A stretch of 64,000 nucleotides of DNA from Lachnospiraceae bacterium. Its GTDB lineage: Bacteria > Bacillota > Clostridia > Lachnospirales > Lachnospiraceae. How positions within the stretch are numbered: position 1 is the first letter of the stretch; the number at the start of each line of letters is the position of its first letter. Below the pieces are notes generated by a model. That model did not search any database. It worked only from the letters and a program-made list of their open reading frames with translations, and was not told the DNA's origin. The position numbers and the translations under genes are program-made. Below are positions 54,491-63,592 of this stretch, piece after piece. The DNA lies in contig JAFUJA010000005.1 of the NCBI GenBank assembly GCA_017473905.1, positions 1 to 64,000 on the forward strand, in the 5' to 3' direction.

Positions 54491-56635
54491 TTATTCTTCC
54501 TCCCCGTATTCAGGTTTCTTTTCAGGAATAAAAACTCTTGCATCATATGCATCTTTTTTATTCTTCCGGGCATGTTTACGGGCTTCTTCCATAAAATAAT
54601 TCTGGGAGCCGAATAAAACCTTGCCTCTTTTGTCTATTTTATCATAAGTACCGTCAGGTTTCAAATACTGGGCTTTTAAAGTGTCACGAAGCTGGCAATC
54701 CAAAATTTCGCCGACCTTCTTCTGCAACGCCGGTTCCGAAACAGGGAATAAAATCTCCACGCGACGCTCCAGGTTTCTGGGCATCCAGTCTGCACTACTT
54801 AAATAGTACTCTTCTTCTCCGCCGTTCTCAAAGTAATAAATACGGCTGTGCTCCAGGAAATTTCCTACGATAGAACGTACGGTAATATTATCACTGATGC
54901 CGGGAATCCCGGGACGCAGACAACAAATACCGCGTACTATCAAATCAATTTTAACACCGGCCTGACTTGCCTGATATAGAGCCACAATTACATCCCTGTC
55001 GCAAAGGGAATTCATCTTGGCAATAATTCTGCCGTTCTGACCGGCCAGGGCATTCTTGGTTTCACGTTCAATTAAGAACAGGAAACGCTCCTTCATCCAC
55101 AAAGGTGCCAGAGACAGACAATTCCAGTTTAGCGGCTCCGAATAGCCGGACAACATATTAAAGACCGCCGTTGCATCCTCTCCCACAGGCTCTTTACAGG
55201 TAAAGAGTCCAAGGTCTGTATACAGCTTGGCAGTGGCATCATTATAGTTGCCGGTAGCCAGATGCACATATCTTCTGATACCGTCACTTTCACGACGAAC
55301 CACCAAAGTGATTTTACTGTGAGTTTTAAGACCTACAAGTCCGTAAATTACATGGCATCCCGCTTTTTCAAGTTTCCTTGCCCAGACAATGTTATTTTCT
55401 TCATCAAAACGGGCTTTTAATTCTACCAGAACAGTAACCTGCTTTCCGTTTTCTGCTGCCTGTGCAAGAGCCGCAATAATAGGGGAATTACCGCTGACAC
55501 GGTACAACGTCTGTTTAATCGCCAGCACATCCTTATCCCTTGCCGCCTGTCTGATAAAATCCACGACCGGCTCAAAACTCTGATAGGGATGATGCATCAA
55601 AATATCCTGTTTGCTGATGGCATCAAAAACAGAATCTTCTTCCGCAAACTCCTCTACGGCAACGGGAACAAAGGGTTCATTTTTTAAATGTGTAAAACCT
55701 TCCAGCCCGTATACTTTCATTAATACGGTAAGGTCCAACGGTCCTTTTATCTTAAAAATATCTTCGTCTTCGATTTCCAGTTCATGCGTAATAATATCGA
55801 GAAGCTCCTTGTTAATTCCCGCTTCCACTTCCAGTCGGATGGCTTCTCCCCACTGGCGTTTTTTCACCTGACGCTCGATTTCTTTTAAAAGATCTTCTGC
55901 CTCGTCTTCGTCAATGGAAAGGTCTGCATTACGCATGATTCGGAAAGGATGAGCACAGAGTACTTCATAATTCAGGAAAAGTTTGGGCATATTCCGCTCA
56001 ATCACTTCTTCTAAGAGGATGATGGTTCTGCTGCCTTCCTCCCCCGGCACCTCCACGATACGGTTCAAAACGCTGGGAACCTGTACCGTTGCGAATTCGG
56101 ATTCCTGCGTTTCCCCTTTTTTACGGAGAAGTGCTCCGATATTAAGAGACTTGTTCCGAATCAGCGGAAACGGTCTGGAAGAATCCACCGCCATAGGCGT
56201 TAAAACCGGATATACATTCTCTTCAAAATACCGGTCAACATACTTTTTCTGTTCTTTATTTAAGTCCTCGTGGGACTCTACCACATGCAAACCATTCTGA
56301 TCCAGCAAGGGAAGCAGCGAACGGTTATAGGTGGAATATTGCAGATTTACAAGAGCATGCGTTGCCTCACTTACCCTTTTTAACTGCTCCTTCGGCTTCA
56401 TTCCCGCAATATCTTCTTTATCGTAACCGGCTTCCACCATATCTTTTAAAGAAGCTACCCGCACCATAAAAAACTCATCCAGATTGGAAGCTGTAATACT
56501 TAAAAATTTGATTCGCTCAAAAAGAGGAATACTTTTATCTCTTGCTTCTCCTAAAATTCTTTCGTTAAATGCCAGCCAGGACAGTTCTCTGTTCAGAAAA
56601 TATTCCGGTCTGGTGAAATCTTTCTTTTTCTGCAT
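54491..56635 (-). CDS. ppk1: Polyphosphate kinase 1
   Basis: PPK1 makes long polyphosphate from ATP. The 714-residue length is usual. It starts FLNRELSWLAFNERIL and shows RNADLSIDEDEAEDLL, the phosphohistidine region GLKTHSKITLVVRRES with HLATGNYND, and a second phospholipase D-like half with CCLRPGIPG, SIVGNFLEHSRIYYF and SADWMPRNLERRVE. It lies between ppx (21 bp) and maf, so synthesis and breakdown of polyphosphate are encoded together. Confidence 0.97.
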   Translation of the reverse strand: MQKKKDFTRPEYFLNRELSWLAFNERILGEARDKSIPLFERIKFLSITASNLDEFFMVRVASLKDMVEAGYDKEDIAGMKPKEQLKRVSEATHALVNLQYSTYNRSLLPLLDQNGLHVVESHEDLNKEQKKYVDRYFEENVYPVLTPMAVDSSRPFPLIRNKSLNIGALLRKKGETQESEFATVQVPSVLNRIVEVPGEEGSRTIILLEEVIERNMPKLFLNYEVLCAHPFRIMRNADLSIDEDEAEDLLKEIERQVKKRQWGEAIRLEVEAGINKELLDIITHELEIEDEDIFKIKGPLDLTVLMKVYGLEGFTHLKNEPFVPVAVEEFAEEDSVFDAISKQDILMHHPYQSFEPVVDFIRQAARDKDVLAIKQTLYRVSGNSPIIAALAQAAENGKQVTVLVELKARFDEENNIVWARKLEKAGCHVIYGLVGLKTHSKITLVVRRESDGIRRYVHLATGNYNDATAKLYTDLGLFTCKEPVGEDATAVFNMLSGYSEPLNWNCLSLAPLWMKERFLFLIERETKNALAGQNGRIIAKMNSLCDRDVIVALYQASQAGVKIDLIVRGICCLRPGIPGISDNITVRSIVGNFLEHSRIYYFENGGEEEYYLSSADWMPRNLERRVEILFPVSEPALQKKVGEILDCQLRDTLKAQYLKPDGTYDKIDKRGKVLFGSQNYFMEEARKHARKNKKDAYDARVFIPEKKPEYGEEE

Positions 56636-56656
56636 GTTTCTCTCCTGTTTTATCCG

Positions 56657-58201
56657 TTAAAAAGTTTTCTTCTGCTTTAATATGGGACGGATGCTGTAAA
56701 CTTCTTCAAAAAACATACCGTTTTCCTGAAAAAGTCCTTTCTCCATCTCAATACTTTCAAGTGCTTCCACCTGCACCCAAAGTTCATTTTCATGAAGGGA
56801 AGCTTTTACCGAAGTAAATTTCTTTTTATGACTTCTGTCCAAGCCGCAGGCAAGACGGAGAATTGCTGTAAGTTTGGCTATTTTTAAATAATCTTCCCTG
56901 TCAATGCCCCCAACCTTGGCGATTTCTTCATAGTATGCAAAATCCGTCTGATTGTACTTCACCACATTTGCAACAATTTCTCTTTCCAAATGGGACAATC
57001 CGATGATTTCCGTACGCATGATAATATGGTAAGAACATTCACTTACCGCCGAAAGGCTGATGTATTTACCGCAATCATATAAAAGTGCCGCAATCCGCAG
57101 TAAAAGCCGTTCCCTTGCCCCCATGCCATGAATTTTTCTGGTACTGTCAAAGATGGTAAGTGCAATGCTTTCCAATGCCTCGCTTCTCTGTCTGCTTCCC
57201 TGGTATCTACGGTTGGTACTTCTGGCACAGGAAAGGATGTCCTGCTCGAAATCATGACTCTGTTTTAACAGTTTATTCTGCTCCGCGTAATCATATGCAA
57301 TACCGTCGCAAAGAGTAACCCCCGGCGCCCAGATCTGCACAGCACCCGTAATTTCCAGAATTCCTTTTAACAATAGACCCGCAATAACGTAAAGAAGTAC
57401 GTTTTCTTCCGGAACATCAAGCTCTTTTGCCATGGTCTTCAAACCGGCATTCTCCCAGTTTTCCATTTTCTTCATAAAAGCATTGGCGCTCATGAAACCT
57501 TTTTTTTCATTTCCTTTTTGATACCGGTTAATAATATTGGAAATATAATCATCCACCACAATCAGGTTTTTATATTCTTTTTCTTTTAAATAAAGCTTCT
57601 TGAATTCATTCAGGCGGGTATGAATCACTTCGTCCAGAATTCCGCGTATCTGACCGGAGCGGGGTGAAATTCTTTTAATCTGCTCATGGAGTCTCAAGAT
57701 ACCAAGATTCATGTTCTGGGTAGCAAAAAGACTTCCGTTGTCGAAAAGAGACACCTGAATACTGCCGCCGCCCATATCTAAAATTGCTGTTTTTTCCTGA
57801 ATGATGGTTTCAAATGCCTCGCCTTTGGCCGCAATGGATTTATAATCCAGAAAACGCTGCTCGGAATTACTTAAAACGCTCATATCAAGGCCGGTACGGC
57901 TTTTAATCCGGTCCAGAACAATCATGGTATTTTCCAGTTCCCTGATTGCACTGGTACCAAAAGTTCTGTACTCCGTTACCTTATAGGCTTCCATTATCCC
58001 CGCATATTCTTTTAAAACACGGCAAAGTTCCTCCATCCTGTCATAGGAAAGCTTTCCGGTTTTATAAGATTCCGTCCCCAGATCCAGACGATGTCTGATG
58101 TGGTCGATTTCTTTCAAACCGCTTTGGGAAGAAATCTCAAATATTTTCATTGCAAGTTCGAAGGAACCTACATCAATTGCCGCAAATAACTTCTTTTTCA
58201 T
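56657..58201 (-). CDS. ppx: Exopolyphosphatase, Ppx/GppA family with HD domain
   Basis: The 514-residue protein has an ASKHA phosphatase domain (about residues 1-300) with AIDVGSFELAMKI, the TFGTSAIRE loop and ILDMGGGSIQVSLF, and a C-terminal HD-type domain (about 315-500) with LLYDCGKYI. It releases phosphate from polyphosphate or pppGpp. I start at the ATG of MKKKLFAAID; an in-frame ATG five codons upstream is possible. A good promoter lies upstream. Confidence 0.93.
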   Translation of the reverse strand: MKKKLFAAIDVGSFELAMKIFEISSQSGLKEIDHIRHRLDLGTESYKTGKLSYDRMEELCRVLKEYAGIMEAYKVTEYRTFGTSAIRELENTMIVLDRIKSRTGLDMSVLSNSEQRFLDYKSIAAKGEAFETIIQEKTAILDMGGGSIQVSLFDNGSLFATQNMNLGILRLHEQIKRISPRSGQIRGILDEVIHTRLNEFKKLYLKEKEYKNLIVVDDYISNIINRYQKGNEKKGFMSANAFMKKMENWENAGLKTMAKELDVPEENVLLYVIAGLLLKGILEITGAVQIWAPGVTLCDGIAYDYAEQNKLLKQSHDFEQDILSCARSTNRRYQGSRQRSEALESIALTIFDSTRKIHGMGARERLLLRIAALLYDCGKYISLSAVSECSYHIIMRTEIIGLSHLEREIVANVVKYNQTDFAYYEEIAKVGGIDREDYLKIAKLTAILRLACGLDRSHKKKFTSVKASLHENELWVQVEALESIEMEKGLFQENGMFFEEVYSIRPILKQKKTF

Positions 58202-58252
58202 TTGCCACGCCCCCATTTAAGTGCCTTTTACGGACACGAATTACTTGTATCT

Positions 58253-58281
58253 ATTCTACTTGATTATGCGGTGTTTCTCAA
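58253..58281 (-). promoter_or_regulatory. Predicted SigA promoter of ppx-ppk1-maf
   Basis: TTGAGA (58276-58281) and TAGAAT (58253-58258) are 17 bp apart, 51 bp before the chosen ppx start. Confidence 0.75.
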
Positions 58282-58313
58282 CCTAAAATGCAGAAAGTTT
58301 TTTTAAAAATCTA

Positions 58314-58342
58314 TTGATTTTACCATCGCAAAAAGGCATACT
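58314..58342 (+). promoter_or_regulatory. Possible SigA promoter of the DUF5050 gene
   Basis: TTGATT (58314-58319) and CATACT (58337-58342) are 17 bp apart on the plus strand, divergent from the ppx promoter. Both hexamers are only moderate matches. Confidence 0.4.
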
Positions 58343-58417
58343 TTTATTAGTATCCTTATCTAAAACTTTCATACAAAGGGGAAAGTCTGCAATTACAAAA
58401 CAGACGATATAAAAAAG

Positions 58418-59452
58418 ATGAAAAAAGGACTCACGGCTACATTAATCATATTGGGAATGGTACTGGTGGTAATCGGCGCCGCCTTTGCCAGCCATTTCTT
58501 AAATAAGGTCCCTTCCAACCCGGAAGGAACCATCGGAAATACCGCAGGGAATTTAAACAACGGAGGATACTTCTGTGAAGACTCCGACGGCAAAGTGTTT
58601 TTTTCAAACTCATATGACAACGGTGCCCTGTATTCCATGAATGCGGACGAAACAAAAATCAAAAAACTTTCTTCTTCTGCAGTAAGTTCTTTAAATACCG
58701 GCGGAAACTATATTTATTATTATCTGGAAGATTCCTCCGCCGCCAGCGGACTTGGCTTCGTACGAAGAGTTATCGGTGTATACCGCTCTAAAAAGAACGG
58801 AAATGCCGTAGCCACATTAAGCCGGGAACCGGCAGACACGCTTGTGCTTGCAGGGAATCAAATTTATTTCCAGAATTACCCCAACGGCAAAGTCTGGGAA
58901 TTTTCTAAAATGACCACGGAAGGAAAAGATTTAACCGTTCTCGAAAAAAATTATATTAACCCTTCCTCCGTTTACGGAAATTATATTTATTATAACGGAA
59001 TGGAAAACGAACATTTTCTGTACCGCTATAATATGATTACCCATGAAAAACAGCTGCTTTTAAAATATAACGTATGGCAGCCGGTTTGCACCGGAGAGTA
59101 TGTTTATTTCATGGATATTGAAAATGACTACCGATTATGTCGTTACAGCCTCGCATCCGAAGAAGTGGAAGTTGTAATTTCTGACCGTTTAGACTGTTAC
59201 AACATTACCGACTATTATATTTACTATCAAATCTCCGACGGGGACAATTCTGCACTCATGCGCTCAGACCTTGACGGTAGTAATACGGAAGTTGTTGCCT
59301 ACGGTACTTACCGGGATTTGAACGCAACTTCACAGTACTTATACTTCCGCGAATTCGGCAACGACATTGCCACATATCGCACTCCCGTAGACGGTATCGT
59401 TGACGTAAAAGAATTTAATGCTGCATTTGAAGCAATCAAAAAGGAAGATTAG
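58418..59452 (+). CDS. Membrane-anchored DUF5050 beta-propeller-like protein
   Basis: The 344-residue protein has one N-terminal membrane helix (about residues 7-27) and an extracellular part built from recurring blades with IYYY, IYFQ, IYYN, VYFM and IYYQ beta strands. That is the DUF5050 pattern of a propeller-like repeat. Its ligand or role is not known; it may bind wall or matrix components. The ATG has no clear ribosome binding site (only an A-rich tract), so expression may be low. It converges on the MBL gene through a shared terminator. Confidence 0.83.
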   Translation: MKKGLTATLIILGMVLVVIGAAFASHFLNKVPSNPEGTIGNTAGNLNNGGYFCEDSDGKVFFSNSYDNGALYSMNADETKIKKLSSSAVSSLNTGGNYIYYYLEDSSAASGLGFVRRVIGVYRSKKNGNAVATLSREPADTLVLAGNQIYFQNYPNGKVWEFSKMTTEGKDLTVLEKNYINPSSVYGNYIYYNGMENEHFLYRYNMITHEKQLLLKYNVWQPVCTGEYVYFMDIENDYRLCRYSLASEEVEVVISDRLDCYNITDYYIYYQISDGDNSALMRSDLDGSNTEVVAYGTYRDLNATSQYLYFREFGNDIATYRTPVDGIVDVKEFNAAFEAIKKED

Positions 59453-59471
59453 GGTGAAGGCCCTATCTTCC
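59443..59471. terminator. Bidirectional terminator overlapping two stop codons
   Basis: GGAAGAT(T)AGGG pairs with CCCTATCTTCC (one bulged T), flanked by A and T tracts. It covers the stop codons of both the DUF5050 and MBL genes, which are only 10 bp apart. Confidence 0.8.
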
Positions 59472-60293
59472 TTTTATTTCTATTCTGTCTAAAATCCCCT
59501 GCACGCCCACGTTCTGATGGGTAAGATACATTCTGCAAACATCCTGCACAAATTGGGGATCTTTTTTCAGTTTTAAAGCAATGACATCAATACTTACACC
59601 CTTATCAATGTATTTTATTATTTTCTCAACATCTTTATAAATCCGGCTGTTTTTCTGCGTTGGACAAACCGTTGTTTTCTTATATTGCAGAACATGTTCC
59701 GCTTCTGTCCCATTACAAACATAACTTCTTGCGTGTCCATAATAGATTTTCTTCGGAGAACGTTTCATAATCGCTCTCCAGCTTTCCCAAACAGTCTCTT
59801 CTTCATGAGATTTCAACTCATAAAAAGGATACAAATCCCCAACGAAAACTTCGCCCGAATCCAGACACAGTGAAATGCTGTCATCACTATGTCCGGGAGT
59901 TGGAATAATCTCACCCTCCGTACCGAGACTTTTTAAAAAGGCTCTGCTTTCTGCAAAAGAAAGCACCTTAACGTTAGCATTCTCAATGGGAACAAAACCG
60001 CCTCTTTTATCCTTCTTTAGAATCTCGTCCGCAGCGTGGATATATGAAACCTGGTTCTCCATAACAACCGGAACAATCTCATGCTGCGTCAATTCCCCTG
60101 CCAGTCCCATGTGATCCGGATGAAAATGTGAAATCATCAGATATTGTACACTCTGTAGCTTTAAACCTTTCTCCCCTAACTCACGACACAAACGTGGAAA
60201 GGAACCGGCCCATCCTGTATCAAACAGAATGGCCCGGTTATCGGTTTCAATGAAATAGGTATTCGTATTATCGTAATGTAGTTCATGAATCAT
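59463..60293 (-). CDS. MBL-fold hydrolase with C-terminal helical extension
   Basis: The 276-residue protein has a metallo-beta-lactamase domain (residues 1 to about 205) with LFDTGW, MISHFHPDHMG, TPGHSDDS, FVGDLYP and YYGHA, all zinc ligands present. A helical extension of about 65 residues follows, with a VSIDVIALKLKKDPQFVQDVCRMY stretch that resembles a small winged-helix. Substrate unknown. It follows the lipoprotein gene by 11 bp and is probably co-transcribed with it. Confidence 0.88.
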   Translation of the reverse strand: MIHELHYDNTNTYFIETDNRAILFDTGWAGSFPRLCRELGEKGLKLQSVQYLMISHFHPDHMGLAGELTQHEIVPVVMENQVSYIHAADEILKKDKRGGFVPIENANVKVLSFAESRAFLKSLGTEGEIIPTPGHSDDSISLCLDSGEVFVGDLYPFYELKSHEEETVWESWRAIMKRSPKKIYYGHARSYVCNGTEAEHVLQYKKTTVCPTQKNSRIYKDVEKIIKYIDKGVSIDVIALKLKKDPQFVQDVCRMYLTHQNVGVQGILDRIEIKGR

Positions 60294-60304
60294 GTTAATT
60301 CTAC

Positions 60305-61201
60305 CTAAAACCGTGTCAAATTATAATACCAATCAGAACCTGCAATGGCCGCATAGGGAACATAGACCTGCAAATTACCCTCTGTATCCAAATACATGGG
60401 AAGGTTTACATCTGCATGCTCATTCACATTTGAAATATAACGGTTAATCATTTCAGGATCTGTCATGGGATTCGGCCAGTTTTTTGCAAGTTCTGTAAAA
60501 GCCTCCTTCTGAAGACGACACACCTCTGTTACAAAGGATTCTTCCGTCATCCCCTTCATTGCAATCAGCTCTGTATTGGTCACTTCCTTATGCTGCTCAA
60601 AATCGTAGGTATATGCCATATAATCTATAAAATCTGTTCCGTAATCTATCGCCACAACGATCGAGGCAAGATTTCCATACTCAAATACATCATATGTAAC
60701 CCAATGTACCCAAAGAGAAACGCCTGACGCCATACACTCTGCCTCATCTTCGATTACTTCACTTAATTCCTCATCAATTCTTTTATTTAAAGTAACTGCA
60801 CTTTCGGAATCATCATAAAACTGGGGAATCTGATAATGATAGGCTTCTTCGCCGAATCCATCTGAATATGTGCCTGAAGCATTAAGCAATTCCGCAATGC
60901 GGGGATTATCCGTTTGTTTTAATTCTTTTACAAAAAAAGATTCTGTGGAGGGTTTCTCCGAAGATACTTCCTCCGAAGAAGCGTTTTCTTTGTTCTCGCC
61001 TGTGAATTCTTCCTGTCTTTCCTCCGTCACCGCTTTCTCTATATTTTCTGTCGTTTCTTCCGTTTTTTCTTCCTCTGTTTCCTTCTCTTCCGTCACCGTA
61101 ACTTCCTTTTCCGTAGGACGTTCCGTAACATCTTTCGAAACCATACAGCCTGTCATGGAAACAACGGCAGCAATGGCCATACACAAAACTATTTTTTTCA
61201 T
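60305..61201 (-). CDS. Lipoprotein with RsiV-like (DUF3298-type) C-terminal region
   Basis: The 298-residue product has a signal peptide ending M-T-G-C (Cys19), an acidic Glu/Thr/Ser-rich spacer (about residues 25-90) and a folded C-terminal domain of about 200 residues. The pattern of that domain, with YHYQIPQFYDDSE, VTYDVFEYGNLASIVV and a closing YVPYAAIAG, resembles DUF3298/RsiV-like extracytoplasmic domains; this is by eye and tentative. GGGAGG lies 7 bases before the ATG; the frame is open for 18 further codons upstream. Confidence 0.75.
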   Translation of the reverse strand: MKKIVLCMAIAAVVSMTGCMVSKDVTERPTEKEVTVTEEKETEEEKTEETTENIEKAVTEERQEEFTGENKENASSEEVSSEKPSTESFFVKELKQTDNPRIAELLNASGTYSDGFGEEAYHYQIPQFYDDSESAVTLNKRIDEELSEVIEDEAECMASGVSLWVHWVTYDVFEYGNLASIVVAIDYGTDFIDYMAYTYDFEQHKEVTNTELIAMKGMTEESFVTEVCRLQKEAFTELAKNWPNPMTDPEMINRYISNVNEHADVNLPMYLDTEGNLQVYVPYAAIAGSDWYYNLTRF

Positions 61202-61362
61202 TTTACATCCTCCCGACACTCCTATGGGAATGTCATCTCGTTGGTTATTATTCATTTCATACTAAGCATACATCATTCGGTGCAGATTGTAAAGTAGCTT
61301 TTTAATACTTTCTGTATTTATAGATAATTTTTTTCGCATAGGAATTTCCTCTGCATCAAAAA

Positions 61363-61398
61363 GAGCCCTTGCGTTACTCCCCGGCAACGCAAAAGCTC
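61363..61398 (-). terminator. Terminator of the folate operon
   Basis: GAGCTTTTGCGTT pairs with AACGCAAGGGCTC (13 bp, two G-T pairs) around a 10-base loop, with five Ts on the minus strand. It lies 13 bp after the folBK stop. The rest of the gap to 61201 should hold the lipoprotein promoter, which I could not define. Confidence 0.85.
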
Positions 61399-61411
61399 CT
61401 TACACTCATTA

Positions 61412-62248
61412 TTACTGTTTGTTTGTCACATAACTGTCTTTTAATCTCTTCAGCATTTCCTTGGTGGTCGCCCCAATAAGAGGGTGTCTCTTATAAGGTG
61501 CAATCTCATTCAAGGGAATTAAAACGAAATCCCTGTTCTGAATATCCACATGAGGAATAGACAAGTACTCAGTCTGAACAATATCATCATCATAATATAA
61601 AATATCCAGATCCAAAGTTCTGGGACCCCAATGTACGGTTTTTTCCCTTCCTGCGTGACGCTCTTCCGCCTTTAAAAACTCCAGAAGTTCCTTTGCATCG
61701 TAAAGGGTTCTGAGTTCCAGAGCTCCGTTATAAAAGCTATCCTGGTCTACGCCGCCGTAAGGCTTGCTTTCAACAATTTTAGATACCTTCTTTACTTCGC
61801 AACAACGGTCCGCAGTAAGAGATTCAATCGCACCGCTGATGTTAGCAAGACGGTCTCCCAGATTAGAACCGAAAGCTATGTACGCCGTATGCCAGCTTCT
61901 GTGAATCTTCACGGAAACGGTTTCAAAAGGCATGGGAATCGGTGCAGAGGGCTTCTCAATTTCCAAGGTTACCGCCTCCAAAAGGGGATAGGTCATCAAA
62001 AGCTTTCTTGCAAGACAGTTTGCTACCGACTCCAGAAGATTCATTCTGTTTTTTGTCATAAAATCATTAATGAGAAGACATACCTTACCGTAATCCACGG
62101 AATCCGATAATTCATCCGTACGGCTGGATTTGGTAGTATCCATATGAAGGGTGGCATTTACCACAAACTTCTGTCCCTTCTCCTGCTCTTCCTTAAAAAC
62201 ACCGTGCCAGGCATAAATTTCCAGGCCCTTAATAATAATCTGATCCAT
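61412..62248 (-). CDS. folK: Dihydroneopterin aldolase / HPPK fusion (FolB-FolK)
   Basis: Two consecutive folate enzymes are joined in 278 residues. FolB (residues 1 to about 115) starts IIKGLEIYAWHGVFKEEQ and contains the VANCLARKLL segment. FolK (about 118-270) has YIAFGSNLGDRLANI, ESKPYGGVDQ, the ATP-binding ERHAGREKTVHWGPRTLDLDIL and DIQNRDFVLIPLNEI. This fusion is common in Firmicutes. It is the last gene of the operon, 11 bp after folP. Confidence 0.96.
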   Translation of the reverse strand: MDQIIIKGLEIYAWHGVFKEEQEKGQKFVVNATLHMDTTKSSRTDELSDSVDYGKVCLLINDFMTKNRMNLLESVANCLARKLLMTYPLLEAVTLEIEKPSAPIPMPFETVSVKIHRSWHTAYIAFGSNLGDRLANISGAIESLTADRCCEVKKVSKIVESKPYGGVDQDSFYNGALELRTLYDAKELLEFLKAEERHAGREKTVHWGPRTLDLDILYYDDDIVQTEYLSIPHVDIQNRDFVLIPLNEIAPYKRHPLIGATTKEMLKRLKDSYVTNKQ

Positions 62249-62259
62249 ACTTTTTTCCT

Positions 62260-63069
62260 TTACCTTTTACCCAAAACTGCCTCTGTCATGCGGATAACCC
62301 TGACGTTTTCCTTAACGTCATGTACCCGGACAAAAGCGCATCCTTTTATAACGCCCAATACCGTAGTGGCCAGAGTCCCTTCCAGCCGTTCTTCCACGGG
62401 CAAATCAAGTGCATATCCGATAACGGATTTCCTTGATGTTCCCAGCAAAACAGGACAGGACAACTCAGAAAGCTGTTCCAGATGATTTAAAAGAAGCAAA
62501 TTTTCTTCCGGTGTTTTGGCAAAGCCGATTCCGGGATCCACCAGAATCTTATCCCTTGCAATGCCTCGCTCCGTTCCGTAGGCAATACTTCTTTTCAAAT
62601 CTGATACTACATTTTCCACAAGATTGTCATAGTGTCCGTTTTCTCTGTTATGCATGATGACACACGCCGCATTGTACTCCGAAATTACAGCTGCCATGTC
62701 TTTATCCTTTTGAAGCCCCCAGATATCATTAATCATATCCGCTCCGGCTTCCAGTGCCTCTTTTGCTACCGCTGCCTTCCATGTATCCACGGAAACAGGC
62801 ACATCGAAGCGCTCTTTTATTGCTTTTATAATGGGGATAACCCTTGCAATTTCTTCTTTAACATCAACCGGTGTATGCCCCGGTCTTGTAGATTCTCCGC
62901 CAATATCCAGAATGTCTGCACCTTCCGAAAGCATGCGTTCCGTCTGCCGTATGGCATCCTCGATGTGATTCCATTTACCCCCGTCAGAAAAAGAATCCGG
63001 TGTCACATTGAGAATTCCCATCACATATGTCTTTTTACCGATTTCAAACTGACGATTTCCTATCTGCAC
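62260..63069 (-). CDS. folP: Dihydropteroate synthase
   Basis: DHPS joins pterin diphosphate to p-aminobenzoate and is the sulfonamide target. The 269-residue TIM barrel shows MGILNVTPDSFSDGGKW, DIGGESTRPGH, PVSVDTWKAAV, DMINDIWG, LVDPGIGFAKT and VRVHDVKEN. All family motifs look normal, so nothing suggests a resistant variant. It lies 21 bp after the HD gene. Confidence 0.97.
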   Translation of the reverse strand: MQIGNRQFEIGKKTYVMGILNVTPDSFSDGGKWNHIEDAIRQTERMLSEGADILDIGGESTRPGHTPVDVKEEIARVIPIIKAIKERFDVPVSVDTWKAAVAKEALEAGADMINDIWGLQKDKDMAAVISEYNAACVIMHNRENGHYDNLVENVVSDLKRSIAYGTERGIARDKILVDPGIGFAKTPEENLLLLNHLEQLSELSCPVLLGTSRKSVIGYALDLPVEERLEGTLATTVLGVIKGCAFVRVHDVKENVRVIRMTEAVLGKR

Positions 63070-63090
63070 GATGCAAACTCCTTCAATTGG

Positions 63091-63573
63091 TTAATACCGT
63101 AAAAAATCTGTTTTCTTTTCAGGCTTCCTGTCACACAACTCATAAGAAGCACAGTAAAAGCATTCCCGGCTTAATTTATCCGCTCTGTAAATAAGCTCTG
63201 AAAGTGGCTCCGTATACGCCTCTTCTTTATTGCGATGCATCCGAATGGCCCGAAGGATCATTTCACTCTCTCCCGGGTCAAATCCACAGTCTGCAAGGAT
63301 GCCTTCTGCAATTTCACCGCTTGCAATTTCATGAGGGGTACCGTTTTCGTACTGAATGTGTCTGCCGCAATCATGAAGCAATGCTGCCGCATAAATATAC
63401 TCTTTTGCCACGGCTTTGTTTTCTTCCAGATTCAGAATGATGGCAATACGGGCAACATCCATAAAATGCCGCATATTATGCCTGCAGAAAATCCGGTCCG
63501 CTTCCTTTTCTTCTATCAGCCGTAAAGCTTCCAAATATGTCCGGTGTTTTAAAATACGATTTACACGTTCCAT
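63091..63573 (-). CDS. HD-domain phosphohydrolase in the folate operon
   Basis: The 160-residue protein carries a compact HD domain: RHNMRHFMDVAR, LLHDCGRH (the HD pair), GTPHEIASGEIAEG and IRMHRN. HD proteins of this size inside clostridial folate operons have been proposed to help with pterin phosphate handling; that is positional inference. An acid- and cysteine-bearing tail (CFYCASYELC) is unusual. It lies between folE and folP, about 20 bp from each. Confidence 0.88.
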   Translation of the reverse strand: MERVNRILKHRTYLEALRLIEEKEADRIFCRHNMRHFMDVARIAIILNLEENKAVAKEYIYAAALLHDCGRHIQYENGTPHEIASGEIAEGILADCGFDPGESEMILRAIRMHRNKEEAYTEPLSELIYRADKLSRECFYCASYELCDRKPEKKTDFLRY

Positions 63574-63592
63574 TTATGCACCCTTTTCCGGC

